The position numbers were made by a program, and so were the translations under genes. 64,000 nt of DNA from Palsa-504 sp963834685 (GTDB lineage Bacteria > Actinomycetota > Actinomycetes > Streptosporangiales > Streptosporangiaceae). How positions within the stretch are numbered: position 1 is the first letter of the stretch; each line of letters begins with the position of its first letter. The stretch covers positions 1 through 64,000 of the forward strand of contig CAWICW010000020.1 of the NCBI GenBank assembly GCA_963834685.1. The letters run 5' to 3'. A model generated the notes under the pieces. The model searched no databases and was not told where the DNA came from. It was given only the letters and a program-made list of their open reading frames with translations. Below are positions 25,737-34,796 of this stretch, one piece after another.

Positions 25737-26681
25737 GTGTTGGAGCGTTCCGAAACCGAGGTACTCGTCCGGGCACGCGGCCTGACCAAGACGTTCGGCA
25801 GCTTCACGGCGGTTGACGGGATCGACTTCGACCTGTACCGCGGCGAGGCGTTCGGTTTCCTGGGACCGAACGGCGCGGGCAAGTCCTCCACGATGCGGAT
25901 GATCGGCTGCGTCTCACCGCCGACCGGCGGGGAACTGAGCATTCTCGGCCGCGACCCGGTCCGGGACGGCCCGGCGATCAGGGCCCGGCTGGGCGTGGTG
26001 CCGCAGGAGGACACCCTCGACGTCGAGCTGACCGTGCGGGAGAACCTGCTCGTCTACGGCCGGTACTTCGGGCTGCCCCGGCGCGTCATCCGGGAGCGGA
26101 CCGCCGAGCTGCTCGAGTTCGTGCAGCTCGCGGACCGGGCCGGCGACAAGGTCGACCCGCTGTCCGGCGGCCTCAAGCGCCGCCTGACCATCGCCCGCTC
26201 GCTCATCAACGAGCCGGAGATCCTGATCCTCGACGAGCCCACCACCGGCCTGGACCCGCAGGCCCGGCACGTCGTGTGGGACCGGCTGTTCCGCCTCAAG
26301 CAGCGCGGCGTCACGCTGATCCTGACCACGCACTACATGGACGAGGCCGAGCAGCTATGCGACCGGCTGGTGGTGATGGACCACGGCCGCTTCGCCGCGG
26401 CGGGCTCGCCCCGGGACCTGATCGCCCGCTACTGCTCACCGGAAGTCCTCGAGGTGCGCTTCGACCCCGACCTGCACGACGCGGCCGCCGACAAACTCAA
26501 AGACTTTTCTGCCGAACGGACCGAGGTGCTTGCCGACCGGATCCTGCTCTACCTCGCCGACGGGGACGCGGCCCTGGCCGCGGTGCGCGCCGGCGGGCTT
26601 GAGCCGGTCACCTCGCTGGTCCGCCGGGGCACGCTGGAGGACGTGTTCCTGCACCTGACCGGGCGGAGGCTGGAGGACTGA
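25737..26681 (+). CDS. ABC-2 exporter ATP-binding protein (DrrA/NodI-like)
   Basis: A 314-residue ATPase. Walker A is GPNGAGKSST (~residues 43-52), Q-loop VVPQEDTLD, signature LSGGLKRRL, Walker B LILDEPTTGLDPQ and H-loop TTHYMDE. A C-terminal ~80-residue extension follows (LEVRFDPDLHDAAADK to LEDVFLHLTGRRLED), as in NodI/DrrA proteins. It is coupled by a TGATG overlap to the first of two ABC-2 permeases, which form the export channel. The signature reads LSGGLKRR instead of LSGGMRQR, normal for the NodI branch. The cargo is unknown: a lipid, a polyketide or a drug are the usual classes. Start GTG 25737. Confidence 0.9.
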   Translation: MLERSETEVLVRARGLTKTFGSFTAVDGIDFDLYRGEAFGFLGPNGAGKSSTMRMIGCVSPPTGGELSILGRDPVRDGPAIRARLGVVPQEDTLDVELTVRENLLVYGRYFGLPRRVIRERTAELLEFVQLADRAGDKVDPLSGGLKRRLTIARSLINEPEILILDEPTTGLDPQARHVVWDRLFRLKQRGVTLILTTHYMDEAEQLCDRLVVMDHGRFAAAGSPRDLIARYCSPEVLEVRFDPDLHDAAADKLKDFSAERTEVLADRILLYLADGDAALAAVRAGGLEPVTSLVRRGTLEDVFLHLTGRRLED

Positions 26682-27496
26682 TGACGGTCCTGAATCCGGC
26701 CGCCGTCGGCACACGGCCCTGGTCGCTCTCCATCAGGGCGTTCAAGTGCTGGCTGACCGTCTACCGGCGGATCTGGCGCTCCAGCATCTGGTCCAGCGTG
26801 CTCGGCCCGGTGTGCTACCTGGGCGCGCTGGGGTTCGGGCTCGGCTCGCTGGTGGACAAGCACGGTACGGCCAGCCTGGGCGGGGTCAGCTACCTGGCCT
26901 TCGTGGCGCCGGCCATCCTGGCCTCGGGCGCGATGAACACGGCCATGAGCGAGGCGAGCTACCCGGTGTACGGCTCCCTCAAGTGGAACCGGATCTACAT
27001 CGGGGCGCAGGCCTCGCCGCTGCGGCCCGCCGATATCTTCCGCGGTCACCTGGTGTTCATGGCCATGCGGATCGCCATGAACTGCGCGTTCGTCCTGGTG
27101 GTCATGTGGGTGTTCGGGGCGATCAGGTCCGCCTGGGTGGTGCTCGCCTTCCCGGCCGCGGTGCTCACCGGGCTGGCCTTCGCCGCCCCCATCGCGGCCT
27201 GGGCGGTCACGGTGAAGGTGGAAAGCTCCTTCGCCTACGTGTTCAGGTTCGGCCTGGTGCCGCTGATGCTGTTCTCCGGCACGTTCTTCCCGGTGTCCCA
27301 GCTGCCCGCCGGGTTGCGCGTGCTGGCCTACGTCACGCCGCTGTGGCAGGGCGTGGCGCTGTGCCGGGCGTTCAGCCTCGGCACCGCGGCCGGCGACCCG
27401 GTCGGGATGCTCCTCCATGCCGCCTACCTGGCCGCGCTGGCTGCCGTGGGGACCTGGGCCGGCGCCCGTACCTACCGCAGGCGTCTGTATGTCTAG
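26681..27496 (+). CDS. ABC-2 type transporter permease (NodJ-like), first
   Basis: A 271-residue integral membrane protein with six hydrophobic segments and the ABC2_membrane signature FRFGLVPLMLFSGTFFPVSQLP followed by ITPLWQG-like VTPLWQGVALCRAF. The N-terminal amphipathic stretch KCWLTVYRRIWRSSIWSSV lies on the cytoplasmic face. Its ATG overlaps the stop of the ATPase gene, and its end overlaps the start of the second permease by 8 bases, so all three are made together. With the second permease it should form a heterodimeric export channel. Confidence 0.88.
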   Translation: MTVLNPAAVGTRPWSLSIRAFKCWLTVYRRIWRSSIWSSVLGPVCYLGALGFGLGSLVDKHGTASLGGVSYLAFVAPAILASGAMNTAMSEASYPVYGSLKWNRIYIGAQASPLRPADIFRGHLVFMAMRIAMNCAFVLVVMWVFGAIRSAWVVLAFPAAVLTGLAFAAPIAAWAVTVKVESSFAYVFRFGLVPLMLFSGTFFPVSQLPAGLRVLAYVTPLWQGVALCRAFSLGTAAGDPVGMLLHAAYLAALAAVGTWAGARTYRRRLYV

Positions 27497-28319
27497 CGTC
27501 ACGCTGCGGATGCTCCCGCCGGCCGGGCTGCTGGGCCGCCTTCGGCGGGCGGGCACAGACACCGGCAGCCTGCGGCTGATCGAGCGGCACGCCCGGGCCT
27601 ACCGGCGCGCCTGGCTGATCTTCATCTCCGGGGTCTTCGAGCCGCTGTTCTACCTGCTGTCCGTGGGCCTGGGGCTGGGCGTGCTGGTCGGGAAGGTGCC
27701 AGGGCCCGGCGGGCAGCTCATCCCGTACCGGGAATTCGTGGCGCCCGGCCTGCTCGCGGTGTCCTCGATGAACGGCGCGATGTACGACTCGACGTTCAAC
27801 GTGTTCTTCCGGCTCAAGTACGCCAAGCTGTACGACGCCGTGCTGGCCACCCCGATGCGGCCGGCCCAGGTCGCGCTGGGCGAGATCGGCTGGGCCCTGC
27901 TCCGCGGGACCATCTACGCGATCGCGTTCACGCTGGTCATGGTGGCCCTGGGCCTGGTCCACTCGGCGTGGGCGGTGCTGGACGTCCCGGTCGCGGTGCT
28001 GATCGGCTTCGGCTTCGCCGCCATGGGCATGACCGGGACCACCTACATGAAGAGCTGGCAGGACTTCGACTACGTGATCTTGATCAGCATGCCGCTGTTC
28101 CTGTTCTCCGCCACGTTCTACCCGCTCAGCGTCTACCCGCGGCCGGCCCAGATCGTGATCGAGTGCACGCCCCTGTACCAGGGGATCGTGCTGCTGCGCG
28201 ATCTCACCGTCGGCGTGGTCGGTCCCGACCTGCTGTGGCGCGCGGCTTACCTGGCCGCGCTGGGCGTCGCGGGCCTCTACGCCTCCGGCCGCCGGATCGG
28301 AAAACTCCTGCTCGTCTGA
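27489..28319 (+). CDS. ABC-2 type transporter permease (NodJ-like), second
   Basis: A 276-residue permease related to the preceding gene. The amphipathic N-terminus is LIERHARAYRRAWLIFISG, the core helices are YLLSVGLGLGVLVGKV and LLRGTIYAIAFTLVMVALGL, and the conserved FSATFYPLSVYP and ECTPLYQGIVLLRD segments are there. ATG 27489 overlaps the preceding stop. The long upstream frame extension is only shadow of the first permease. Nothing in the sequence shows the substrate. It ends 40 bases before a DUF2079 gene on the same strand, which may share the transcript. Confidence 0.87.
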   Translation: MSSVTLRMLPPAGLLGRLRRAGTDTGSLRLIERHARAYRRAWLIFISGVFEPLFYLLSVGLGLGVLVGKVPGPGGQLIPYREFVAPGLLAVSSMNGAMYDSTFNVFFRLKYAKLYDAVLATPMRPAQVALGEIGWALLRGTIYAIAFTLVMVALGLVHSAWAVLDVPVAVLIGFGFAAMGMTGTTYMKSWQDFDYVILISMPLFLFSATFYPLSVYPRPAQIVIECTPLYQGIVLLRDLTVGVVGPDLLWRAAYLAALGVAGLYASGRRIGKLLLV

Positions 28320-28359
28320 CCCATTTCCGGTAGCCGCCGGAACAGGTATCCTGCGCGCG

Positions 28360-30021
28360 ATGGGGGAGGAGCAACCAGCCCGATCCGGTGCCGAATCGGC
28401 GCCGTCGGCCGTGGCGCCGCAGCGGGCGGTCCCGCGGCCCTTCGCCATGCGGCCCTTCGCGCTGCGGCCCCTGATCCTGCGGCCCTCCGTCCCCCGGCCA
28501 GCCGCGGCGGACGAGCCCACCAGGTCTGGTGCCTACACCGATCCGGTCACCTGGGCGATCGCGATCGCCGCGTTCGGCGCGTACGCCGCGATCTCGCTGT
28601 TCCGGCTGATGCAGCTCAACCCGTCCTCCTGGGACCTGGGCATCTACACCGAGTACGTAAAGCGGTACGCCGATCTCAGCGCGCCGATCGTGGACATCAG
28701 GGCCCCCGGCTTCAACCTGCTCGGAGATCACTTCCAGCCGATCGTCGCGGTCCTGGCTCCGTTCTTCCGGGTTTTTCCCTCCTCAGCGACGCTGCTCGTC
28801 GGGCAGGCGCTGCTGGCCGCGGTGTCGATCTTCCCGGTCAGCCAGCTCGCCCGCGAGAAACTGGGCGTCGGTCCGGGCCGCGCGATCGCGGTCGCGTACG
28901 GGTTCTCCTGGGGCCTGCAGCAACTGGCCCAGTTCGACTTCCACGAGATCGCGTTCGCCGTGCCGCTGCTGGCCTTCTCGCTGTCGGCCCTGGCCCGCGG
29001 GCACACCAGGGCCGCGGTGGGGTGGGCGCTGCCGCTGGTCTTCGTCAAGGAGGACCAGGGCTTCACCGTGGCCGCCATCGGGATCTACCTGATCGTGGCC
29101 GGCTTGCGCGCGCGGGTCCCCGCTCCGGGGGACCCGGCGGATCCGGAAGGCCGCGGCCGGATGACGGCCGGGCAGTTCCTGCTCATCTGGGGCTTCGCCT
29201 GGTCGTTCGTGGCCATCGGCGTGATCATCCCGCACTTCAACCCGGCCCATATGTACCAGTACTGGAGCGACGGCGGCGTCCTGGCCCCCGGCGGGCACCC
29301 GTCGGTCTTCGGCCTGGTCCGCCAGCTCCTGCACGCCTGGCCGGACAAGCTGCAGACCCTGGTGCTGCTGCTGCTGCCGACCGCGTTCATCGCGCTCCGC
29401 TCGCCGCTGGTGCTGATCGCCGCACCGAGCCTGCTGCTGCGCTTCATCGCTACCAACAGCAGCTTCTGGGGGACGTACTGGCACTACAACGCCACCGTGA
29501 TGCCGATCATCTTCGTGGCCGCGATCGACGCGCTGGCCCGGATCGGCGCCGCGATGGACGCCGATGCCACCGCGGCCGGACCGGCCGGCTGGGCCAGCGG
29601 ACGGCGGGGACCGTGGCGGGCGACGCTGGCCGGAGCCCGGCGATACGGCGCCGCCATGATGGTCGCGATCGCGGTCCCGCTCGCCTTCCAGTTCCCGCTC
29701 AGCCAGCTGTGGAACGCCCAGACCTACCGGATCAGCCCGCACGTCGCGGCGGCCGACGCGGCCATGGCCCGGGTGCCCGATGGCGCCAGCGTCCTGACCA
29801 CGCTGGACCTGCTGGCCCCGCTGGCCGCCCGGACCGACACCTATTGGATCGGCAACAGCGGCAATCCGCGGACCCAGTACATCGTGTTCGACGGCCTCGA
29901 CAGCGACTACAGCCCCGCGATCAAGAACGTTCCCGCCTTCATCGCGGGCCTGTACCCGCCACACACGTACACCGAGATCTACTCCTCCGGCGACGTCTAC
30001 GTCTTCCGCCTCACGCACTGA
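28360..30021 (+). CDS. DUF2079 multi-pass membrane protein
   Basis: A 553-residue membrane protein with about ten hydrophobic helices and large external loops. DUF2079 features are SSWDLGIYTEYVKRYADL, FNLLGDHFQPIVAVLAPFF, FHEIAFAVPLLAFSLSALARG, FVKEDQGFTVAAIGIYL and FWGTYWHYNATVMPI. The family is distantly related to C-type membrane glycosyltransferases that use polyprenyl-linked sugars, but a reaction is not established. The first ~60 residues are a disordered cytoplasmic tail with repeated RPF/RPL/RPS steps (AMRPFALRPLILRPSVPRP). The C-terminal ~100 residues form an outside domain (AAADAAMARVPDGASV onward). ATG 28360. A hairpin follows it at 30027-30050. Confidence 0.85.
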   Translation: MGEEQPARSGAESAPSAVAPQRAVPRPFAMRPFALRPLILRPSVPRPAAADEPTRSGAYTDPVTWAIAIAAFGAYAAISLFRLMQLNPSSWDLGIYTEYVKRYADLSAPIVDIRAPGFNLLGDHFQPIVAVLAPFFRVFPSSATLLVGQALLAAVSIFPVSQLAREKLGVGPGRAIAVAYGFSWGLQQLAQFDFHEIAFAVPLLAFSLSALARGHTRAAVGWALPLVFVKEDQGFTVAAIGIYLIVAGLRARVPAPGDPADPEGRGRMTAGQFLLIWGFAWSFVAIGVIIPHFNPAHMYQYWSDGGVLAPGGHPSVFGLVRQLLHAWPDKLQTLVLLLLPTAFIALRSPLVLIAAPSLLLRFIATNSSFWGTYWHYNATVMPIIFVAAIDALARIGAAMDADATAAGPAGWASGRRGPWRATLAGARRYGAAMMVAIAVPLAFQFPLSQLWNAQTYRISPHVAAADAAMARVPDGASVLTTLDLLAPLAARTDTYWIGNSGNPRTQYIVFDGLDSDYSPAIKNVPAFIAGLYPPHTYTEIYSSGDVYVFRLTH

Positions 30022-30026
30022 CCCGG

Positions 30027-30050
30027 CCCTCGGCCGCCAGCGGCCGAGGG
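30027..30050 (+). terminator. Hairpin after the DUF2079 gene
   Basis: CCCTCGGCCG (30027-30036), loop CCAG, and its exact complement (30041-30050). There is no T-run; it is plausibly the end of the 25.7-30.0 kb exporter transcript. Confidence 0.55.
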
Positions 30051-30118
30051 GAGCCGCCACCGAGGGCGTACTGGTCAGTAGGTAGGCTGGTGCGCGACCT
30101 CAGGGAGGGTTGTGCTTC

Positions 30119-31420
30119 ATGGATTTCGCTTACGACGACCGGACGCAAGACCTCCGTGAACGCCTGCTCGCGTTCATGGACGAGCAGGTGTACCCGGCCG
30201 AGGCGGTGTTCGGGGAGCAGGCCGAGGCGGCCGAGGCTGCGGGCCGTCTGTGGGAGCGCCTGCCCGTCACCGCCGAACTCAAGGCCGAGGCCCGCCGACG
30301 CGGGCTGTGGAACCTGTTCCTGACCGGCAAGGCCGCCAAGGCGGTCGGCTCGCTGGACCCGGCGCTCCTGCCGGACCCGCCGCTGACCAACCTGCAGTAC
30401 GCGCCGCTGGCCGAGATCACCGGCTGGAGTCCCGCGCTCGCGCCGGAGGCGCTGAACTGCGCCGCGCCGGATACCGGCAACATGGAGGTGCTGGCCGAGT
30501 TCGGCTCGCCGGAACAGCAGGAACGCTGGCTCCGCCCGCTGCTCGAGGGGACGATCAGGTCGGCGTTCTGCATGACGGAGCCCGCCGTCGCGTCCAGCGA
30601 CGCATCCAATATCGCCACCACGATCAGCAAGACGGGCGACGGCTACGTGATCAACGGCCGCAAGTGGTGGTCCTCGGGCGCGATGAGCTCGGACTGCAAG
30701 ATCCTCATCGTGATGGGCGTGACCGGCGAGGGCGCGGACGGGCACGGACGGCACTCGATGATCCTGGTGCCCCGGGATACTCCCGGGGTGGAGGTCAGGC
30801 GCGGGGTGCGGGTGTTCGGCTACACCGAGGGGACGCACGGCGGCCACGCGGAGGTCGACTTCACCGACGTGCGCGTGCCCGCCGAGAACCTCATCGCCGG
30901 CGAGGGGGAGGGGTTCGCGATCGCCCAGGCGCGGCTGGGACCCGGCCGCATCCACCACTGCATGCGGCAGATCGGCGCGGCCGAGCACGCCCTGGAGCTC
31001 ATGTGCCAGCGCGCGACCTCCCGTACCGCGTTCGGCAAGCCGCTGGCCGAGCAGGGGGTCATCCAGGACTGGATCGCCGAGTCCCGGGTCAGGATCGAGC
31101 AGGCCCGGCTGCTCGTGCTCAAGACCGCGTGGCTGATGGACACCGTGGGCAACAAGGGCGCGCACACCGAGATCCAGGCGATCAAGATCGTGACCCCGGC
31201 CATGGCCGAGTGGGTGATCGACAAGGCGATCCAGGCCCACGGCGGGGGAGGGGTGAGTCAGGACTTCCCGCTGGCCCACCTGTGGGCGAGCGCGCGCTCG
31301 CTCCGGTTCGCCGACGGTCCCGACGAGGTCCACAAGAGATCGCTCGCCCGCCGCGAGCTAAGGAAGACGGCAGCACGCACGACGGGCCGTTCGGAAAAAA
31401 ATAAAGGAGACACTCAGTGA
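30119..31420 (+). CDS. Acyl-CoA dehydrogenase (ACAD10/11-like)
   Basis: A 433-residue flavoprotein that introduces a trans-2 double bond into an acyl-CoA and passes electrons to ETF. Visible: the N-terminal helical domain, FCMTEPAVASSDASNIATTI (FAD/substrate region), GRKWWSSGA, the beta-domain with FTDVRVPAENLI, RATSRTAFGKPLAEQG, and the end FADGPDEVHKRSLARREL, which is typical of the ACAD10/11 branch acting on longer or branched chains. The ATG at 30119 has AGGGAGGG 9 bases upstream; a TTG at 30110 is less likely. The end has an extra lysine/serine-rich tail. Its stop overlaps the GTG of an SDR gene, the first step of a fatty-acid-type oxidation operon. Confidence 0.9.
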   Translation: MDFAYDDRTQDLRERLLAFMDEQVYPAEAVFGEQAEAAEAAGRLWERLPVTAELKAEARRRGLWNLFLTGKAAKAVGSLDPALLPDPPLTNLQYAPLAEITGWSPALAPEALNCAAPDTGNMEVLAEFGSPEQQERWLRPLLEGTIRSAFCMTEPAVASSDASNIATTISKTGDGYVINGRKWWSSGAMSSDCKILIVMGVTGEGADGHGRHSMILVPRDTPGVEVRRGVRVFGYTEGTHGGHAEVDFTDVRVPAENLIAGEGEGFAIAQARLGPGRIHHCMRQIGAAEHALELMCQRATSRTAFGKPLAEQGVIQDWIAESRVRIEQARLLVLKTAWLMDTVGNKGAHTEIQAIKIVTPAMAEWVIDKAIQAHGGGGVSQDFPLAHLWASARSLRFADGPDEVHKRSLARRELRKTAARTTGRSEKNKGDTQ

Positions 31421-32169
31421 CACAGACAGTCGCGATCGTGACGGGCGCGGCCCGGGGCATCGGTGCCGCGACGGCGCGCAGGCTGGCCGCGGACGGGATG
31501 GCCGTCGGGGTCCTCGACCTGGACGAGGCCGGCTGTGCCGGGACCGTGAAGGAGATCGCCGACGCCGGCGGCCGCGCGGTCGCGGTGGGCGCCGACGTCA
31601 GCCAGCGGGATCAGGTCGAGGCCGCGGTCGAGCGGGTGGCCAGCGAGCTCGGCGGGCCCACCGTGCTGGTCAACAACGCCGGCGTGATCCGCGACAACCT
31701 GCTGTTCAAGATGACCGACGACGACTGGGACACGGTGCTCGGGGTGCACCTGCGCGGGGCGTTCCTGATGAGCCGCGCGGTGCAGAAGTACATGGTTGAT
31801 CAACATTACGGGCGGATCGTCAGCCTGTCCTCGTCATCCGCGCTCGGTAACCGCGGCCAGGTCAACTACTCCGCGGCCAAGGCCGGCCTGCAGGGTTTCA
31901 CCAAGACGCTCGCGATCGAGCTCGGGCCGTTCGGGGTCACGGCGAACGCGGTCGCGCCGGGCTTCATCGCCACCGACATGACCGCGGCTACGGCGGCCCG
32001 GGTCGGCGTGCCCTTCGAGGACTTCGCCAAGGCCGCCGCCGAGCGGATCGCGGTGCGCCGGGTGGGGCAGCCCGCCGACGTGGCGAACCTGATTTCGTTC
32101 CTGGCCAGCGAGGGCGCGGGCTTCGTCTCCGGCCAGGTCATCTACGTGGCCGGCGGTCCCCTGTGCTAA
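31417..32169 (+). CDS. SDR-family dehydrogenase (FabG-like 3-ketoacyl reductase / 3-hydroxyacyl dehydrogenase)
   Basis: A 250-residue classical SDR. The cofactor motif is VTGAARGIGAATA (residues ~8-20), with NNAGVI, the catalytic Ser in SLSSSSALG, and YSAAKAGLQ (Tyr/Lys). The end is GFVSGQVIYVAGGPLC. An Asp at the end of strand 2 (VLDLDEA) favours NAD over NADP. It starts with GTG overlapping the stop of the first acyl-CoA dehydrogenase and uses AAAGGAGA as a ribosome site. Its place among three acyl-CoA dehydrogenases suggests it oxidises or reduces a 3-hydroxy/3-oxo acyl-CoA, rather than fatty-acid synthesis. Confidence 0.9.
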   Translation: MTQTVAIVTGAARGIGAATARRLAADGMAVGVLDLDEAGCAGTVKEIADAGGRAVAVGADVSQRDQVEAAVERVASELGGPTVLVNNAGVIRDNLLFKMTDDDWDTVLGVHLRGAFLMSRAVQKYMVDQHYGRIVSLSSSSALGNRGQVNYSAAKAGLQGFTKTLAIELGPFGVTANAVAPGFIATDMTAATAARVGVPFEDFAKAAAERIAVRRVGQPADVANLISFLASEGAGFVSGQVIYVAGGPLC

Positions 32170-32199
32170 TGGGCGGGAAACTGTGCTAAGGAAGACATT

Positions 32200-33402
32200 G
32201 TGCTGACACCCGAAGATCTTCGCGAGCGGGTCCGCGCGTTCCTGGCGGAGCATGACCCGCACGAGATGCCCAGGCAGGACTTCCTGAACGCGCGCTTCGA
32301 CGCGGGCCTGGCCTGGGTGCACTATCCGGAAGGGCTGGGCGGTCTCGGCCTGTCACGCTCGCTGCAGCAGATCGTCGACGCCGAGTTCGCCGCGGCCGGC
32401 TCCCCGGGCAACGACGCGGAACACAACGCCATCGGCCTGGGCATGGCCGCGCCCACCATCCTGGCTTACGGCACCGACGAGCAGCAGAAGCGCTGGCTGC
32501 GCGAGCTCTGGACGGGCCGCGAGATCTGGTGCCAGCTGTTCAGCGAGCCCGGTGCGGGCAGCGACCTGGCCGCGCTGGGCACCCGGGCCGTTCGGGAGAA
32601 GGGGGAAGGGGAGGCGGGTGGGGGGTGGGTGGTCTCCGGGCAGAAGGTGTGGACCTCGCTGGCGCAGCTGGCCAAGCGCGCGCTGCTGGTCGCGCGTACC
32701 GATCCCGACGTGCCGAAGCACCAGGGCCTCACCTACTTCTCGGTGGACATGACCGCCCCCGGCGTGGAGGTCCGCCCGCTGCGGCAGATCACCGGTGAGG
32801 CCGAGTTCAACGAGGTATTCCTGACCGATGTCCGGATCCCCGACGATGACCGGATCGGCCCGGTCGGCGAGGGCTGGAAGGTGGCCAACGCCACGCTGAT
32901 GAGCGAGCGGGTCAACATCGGCGCCTCCCGCGCCGCGCCCCGCGAGTCCGGGATGATCGGCCCGGTCGCTGCCACCTGGCGGAACCGCCCCGACCTGCGC
33001 ACCCCGGGCCTGCACGACCGGCTGCTCCGGCTCTGGACCGACGCCGAGGTGGCCCGGCTGGCGGGGGAGCGGATGCGCCAGCAGCTGGCGGCGGGCAAGC
33101 CCGGGCCCGAGGGTTCGGCCGCCAAGCTGGTCTTCGCCCGGCTCAATCAGGAAATTTCCGGATTCGACGTGGAGCTGAGCGCCGGTGACGGCCTGCGCTA
33201 CGACGACTGGACCATGCGCCGCCCCGAGCAATCCAACTTCTTCGGCCGCGGCCCTGGCTTCCGCTACCTGCGCGCTCGCGGCAACTCCATCGAGGGCGGC
33301 ACCTCGGAGATCCTGCGCAACATCATCGCGGAGCGGGTGCTCGGCCTGCCGCCCGAGCCCCGCGTCGACAAGGACATCCCATGGAAGGACCTGCCGCGAT
33401 GA
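32200..33402 (+). CDS. Acyl-CoA dehydrogenase (FadE-type, catalytic-like subunit)
   Basis: A 400-residue acyl-CoA dehydrogenase. Features: FSEPGAGSDLAALGTRAV, WVVSGQKVWTSLAQLA, DVRIPDDDRIGPVGEGWKVA and the C-terminal RGNSIEGGTSEILRNIIAERVLGLP, with the Glu region of the typical catalytic loop. An unusual Gly/Glu-rich insertion (EKGEGEAGGGW, residues ~131-141) extends the loop where most relatives have only a few residues. GTG start at 32200. The next gene on the strand is another acyl-CoA dehydrogenase of different type. In actinomycetes such pairs often form heterotetramers that act on sterol or branched side chains, so a paired FadE complex is a reasonable inference. Confidence 0.9.
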   Translation: MLTPEDLRERVRAFLAEHDPHEMPRQDFLNARFDAGLAWVHYPEGLGGLGLSRSLQQIVDAEFAAAGSPGNDAEHNAIGLGMAAPTILAYGTDEQQKRWLRELWTGREIWCQLFSEPGAGSDLAALGTRAVREKGEGEAGGGWVVSGQKVWTSLAQLAKRALLVARTDPDVPKHQGLTYFSVDMTAPGVEVRPLRQITGEAEFNEVFLTDVRIPDDDRIGPVGEGWKVANATLMSERVNIGASRAAPRESGMIGPVAATWRNRPDLRTPGLHDRLLRLWTDAEVARLAGERMRQQLAAGKPGPEGSAAKLVFARLNQEISGFDVELSAGDGLRYDDWTMRRPEQSNFFGRGPGFRYLRARGNSIEGGTSEILRNIIAERVLGLPPEPRVDKDIPWKDLPR

Positions 33403-33558
33403 GCGAGCCGGAGGGGCGCGGCGCCGCCTGGACTCCCCCGCGAGCCAAAGGGCGCGCCGCCGCCTGGACCGACGAGCGAGGAACGAGCGAGGAGGGAAGG
33501 CGGCGGGTCAAGAGCGCCCGGAGGCGAACGGGACAAGCAGAGCGAGCGGAGGACAACA
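33403..33558. other. 156-base spacer with short direct repeats between two acyl-CoA dehydrogenase genes
   Basis: No gene with support. The stretch contains two copies of a GCCGCCTGGAC motif and repeated GAGCGAGGA-type units. It is open in one frame as a continuation of the upstream gene's neighbourhood, but the translation is low-complexity Arg/Glu/Ala. It looks like one of the purine-rich dispersed spacers common in actinomycete genomes. Confidence 0.4.
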
Positions 33559-34794
33559 GTGAGCGATAGGGCGGACCTGCCCGATCTCCTTTATTCAGAT
33601 ACCGAACGGGCCCTGGCGGACAGCCTCAGCTCCCTGCTCGCCGACCGGGGCAGCCTGGACAAGGTACTGGCTCGCACCGAGTCGGCCGAGACCTATGACG
33701 ACGGCCTGTGGCAGGCCGTCGCCGGCGACCTGGGCTGTGCCGGGCTGCTCATCCCGGAGCGTGACGGCGGCGTCGGCGCCTCCTACCGCGAGGTGTGCTC
33801 GGTTGCCGAGGCGCTGGGCAGTTCCGTCGCCCCGGTTCCGTTTCTCGGGAGCGCGGTCGTCGCCACCGCCGCGCTGCTGAGCGTGGCGTCGGGTATCCCG
33901 GTCGACGCGGCCGCGGGTGTTCCGCGCAGCGCCGCCTCCGTCTCCTCGGGTACGCCCTTCACCCCCGCGCGGGCCGCGGCCGACCTGCTGCGCCGAATGG
34001 CAGACGGCAGCGTGACCGTGACCCTGGCCGTGCCGTTCGCCAGCGCGCTGGGCAGCCCGTTCCCGGTCTCGGTCCGGGTGGCCGCGCCCAAGCCCGGCGA
34101 CACCCAGACCGGGGTCGCGCGGCTGCGCGGGACGGTCAGCGGGGTCGCCGACGCGCTGCCGGCCACCGTGCTGCTGGTCCCGGCCGACGGCGTGCCGCAC
34201 GCCCTGTACCTGATCGACATGTCGGACCCCGGCGTGGCCAAGGCGCCGGTCGTGTCGCTGGACATGACCAGGCAGCTGTGCGACCTGTCCTTCGACGACG
34301 CCCCCGGCCGGCTCATCGCGTCTGGCGCGGCCGCCTCGCAGGCGGTCGACGCGGCGCTGACCGCGGGCGCGGCCGTGCTGGCCGCCGAGCAGGTCGGGCT
34401 GGCACAGCGCTGCCTGGACATGACGCTGGCCTACGTGAAGGAACGCCGTCAGTTCGCCCGGCCGGTCGGCTCGTTCCAGGCGCTCAAGCACCGGCTGGCC
34501 GACGTCTGGGTCGCGGTCAGCCAGGCTCGCGCGGCGTCCCGGTACGCGGCGGCCTGCCTGGCCTCCGGTGACCCTGACGCAAAGGTCGCGGTGGCGATGG
34601 CCAAGGCGTACTGCTCGGAGGCCGCCGTGCACGCCGCGCAGGAGTGCGTGCAGTTGCACGGTGGCATCGGCTTCACCTGGGAACACCCCGCGCATCTGTA
34701 CCTCAAACGGGCCAAGGCGGATTCCATCGCCTTCGGTACCCCCGACGCGCACCGCGCCGTGCTCGCCTCCCTGATCAACCTCCCCGCGCCCTGA
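33559..34794 (+). CDS. Acyl-CoA dehydrogenase (probable partner subunit)
   Basis: A 411-residue protein of the acyl-CoA dehydrogenase family, with a diverged middle. It begins DLLYSDTERALADSLSSLLADRG, has LLIPERDGGVGASYREVCSVAEALG, a variable Ala/Val-rich beta-domain, then VKERRQFARPVGSFQALKHRLADVWV and the C-terminal ECVQLHGGIGFTWEHPAHLYLKRAKAD. The terminal RGNSxEGGTSE motif of the previous gene is absent and HGGIGFTWEH replaces it, typical of the second subunit of actinomycete heteromeric FadE pairs. GTG start at 33559. Two bases separate its stop from the GH3 start, so a glycosidase is tied to this acyl-CoA operon. Confidence 0.88.
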   Translation: MSDRADLPDLLYSDTERALADSLSSLLADRGSLDKVLARTESAETYDDGLWQAVAGDLGCAGLLIPERDGGVGASYREVCSVAEALGSSVAPVPFLGSAVVATAALLSVASGIPVDAAAGVPRSAASVSSGTPFTPARAAADLLRRMADGSVTVTLAVPFASALGSPFPVSVRVAAPKPGDTQTGVARLRGTVSGVADALPATVLLVPADGVPHALYLIDMSDPGVAKAPVVSLDMTRQLCDLSFDDAPGRLIASGAAASQAVDAALTAGAAVLAAEQVGLAQRCLDMTLAYVKERRQFARPVGSFQALKHRLADVWVAVSQARAASRYAAACLASGDPDAKVAVAMAKAYCSEAAVHAAQECVQLHGGIGFTWEHPAHLYLKRAKADSIAFGTPDAHRAVLASLINLPAP

Positions 34795-34796
34795 TC

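Noticed and set aside
32159..32192. Direct repeat CTGTGCTAA at the end of the SDR gene
   Set aside because: Only 9 bases, two copies, 20 bases apart. It is probably a small local duplication without function.
33403..33558. Small basic protein in the spacer between acyl-CoA dehydrogenases
   Set aside because: Low-complexity translation without a proper ribosome site; it is more likely a repeat-rich spacer.
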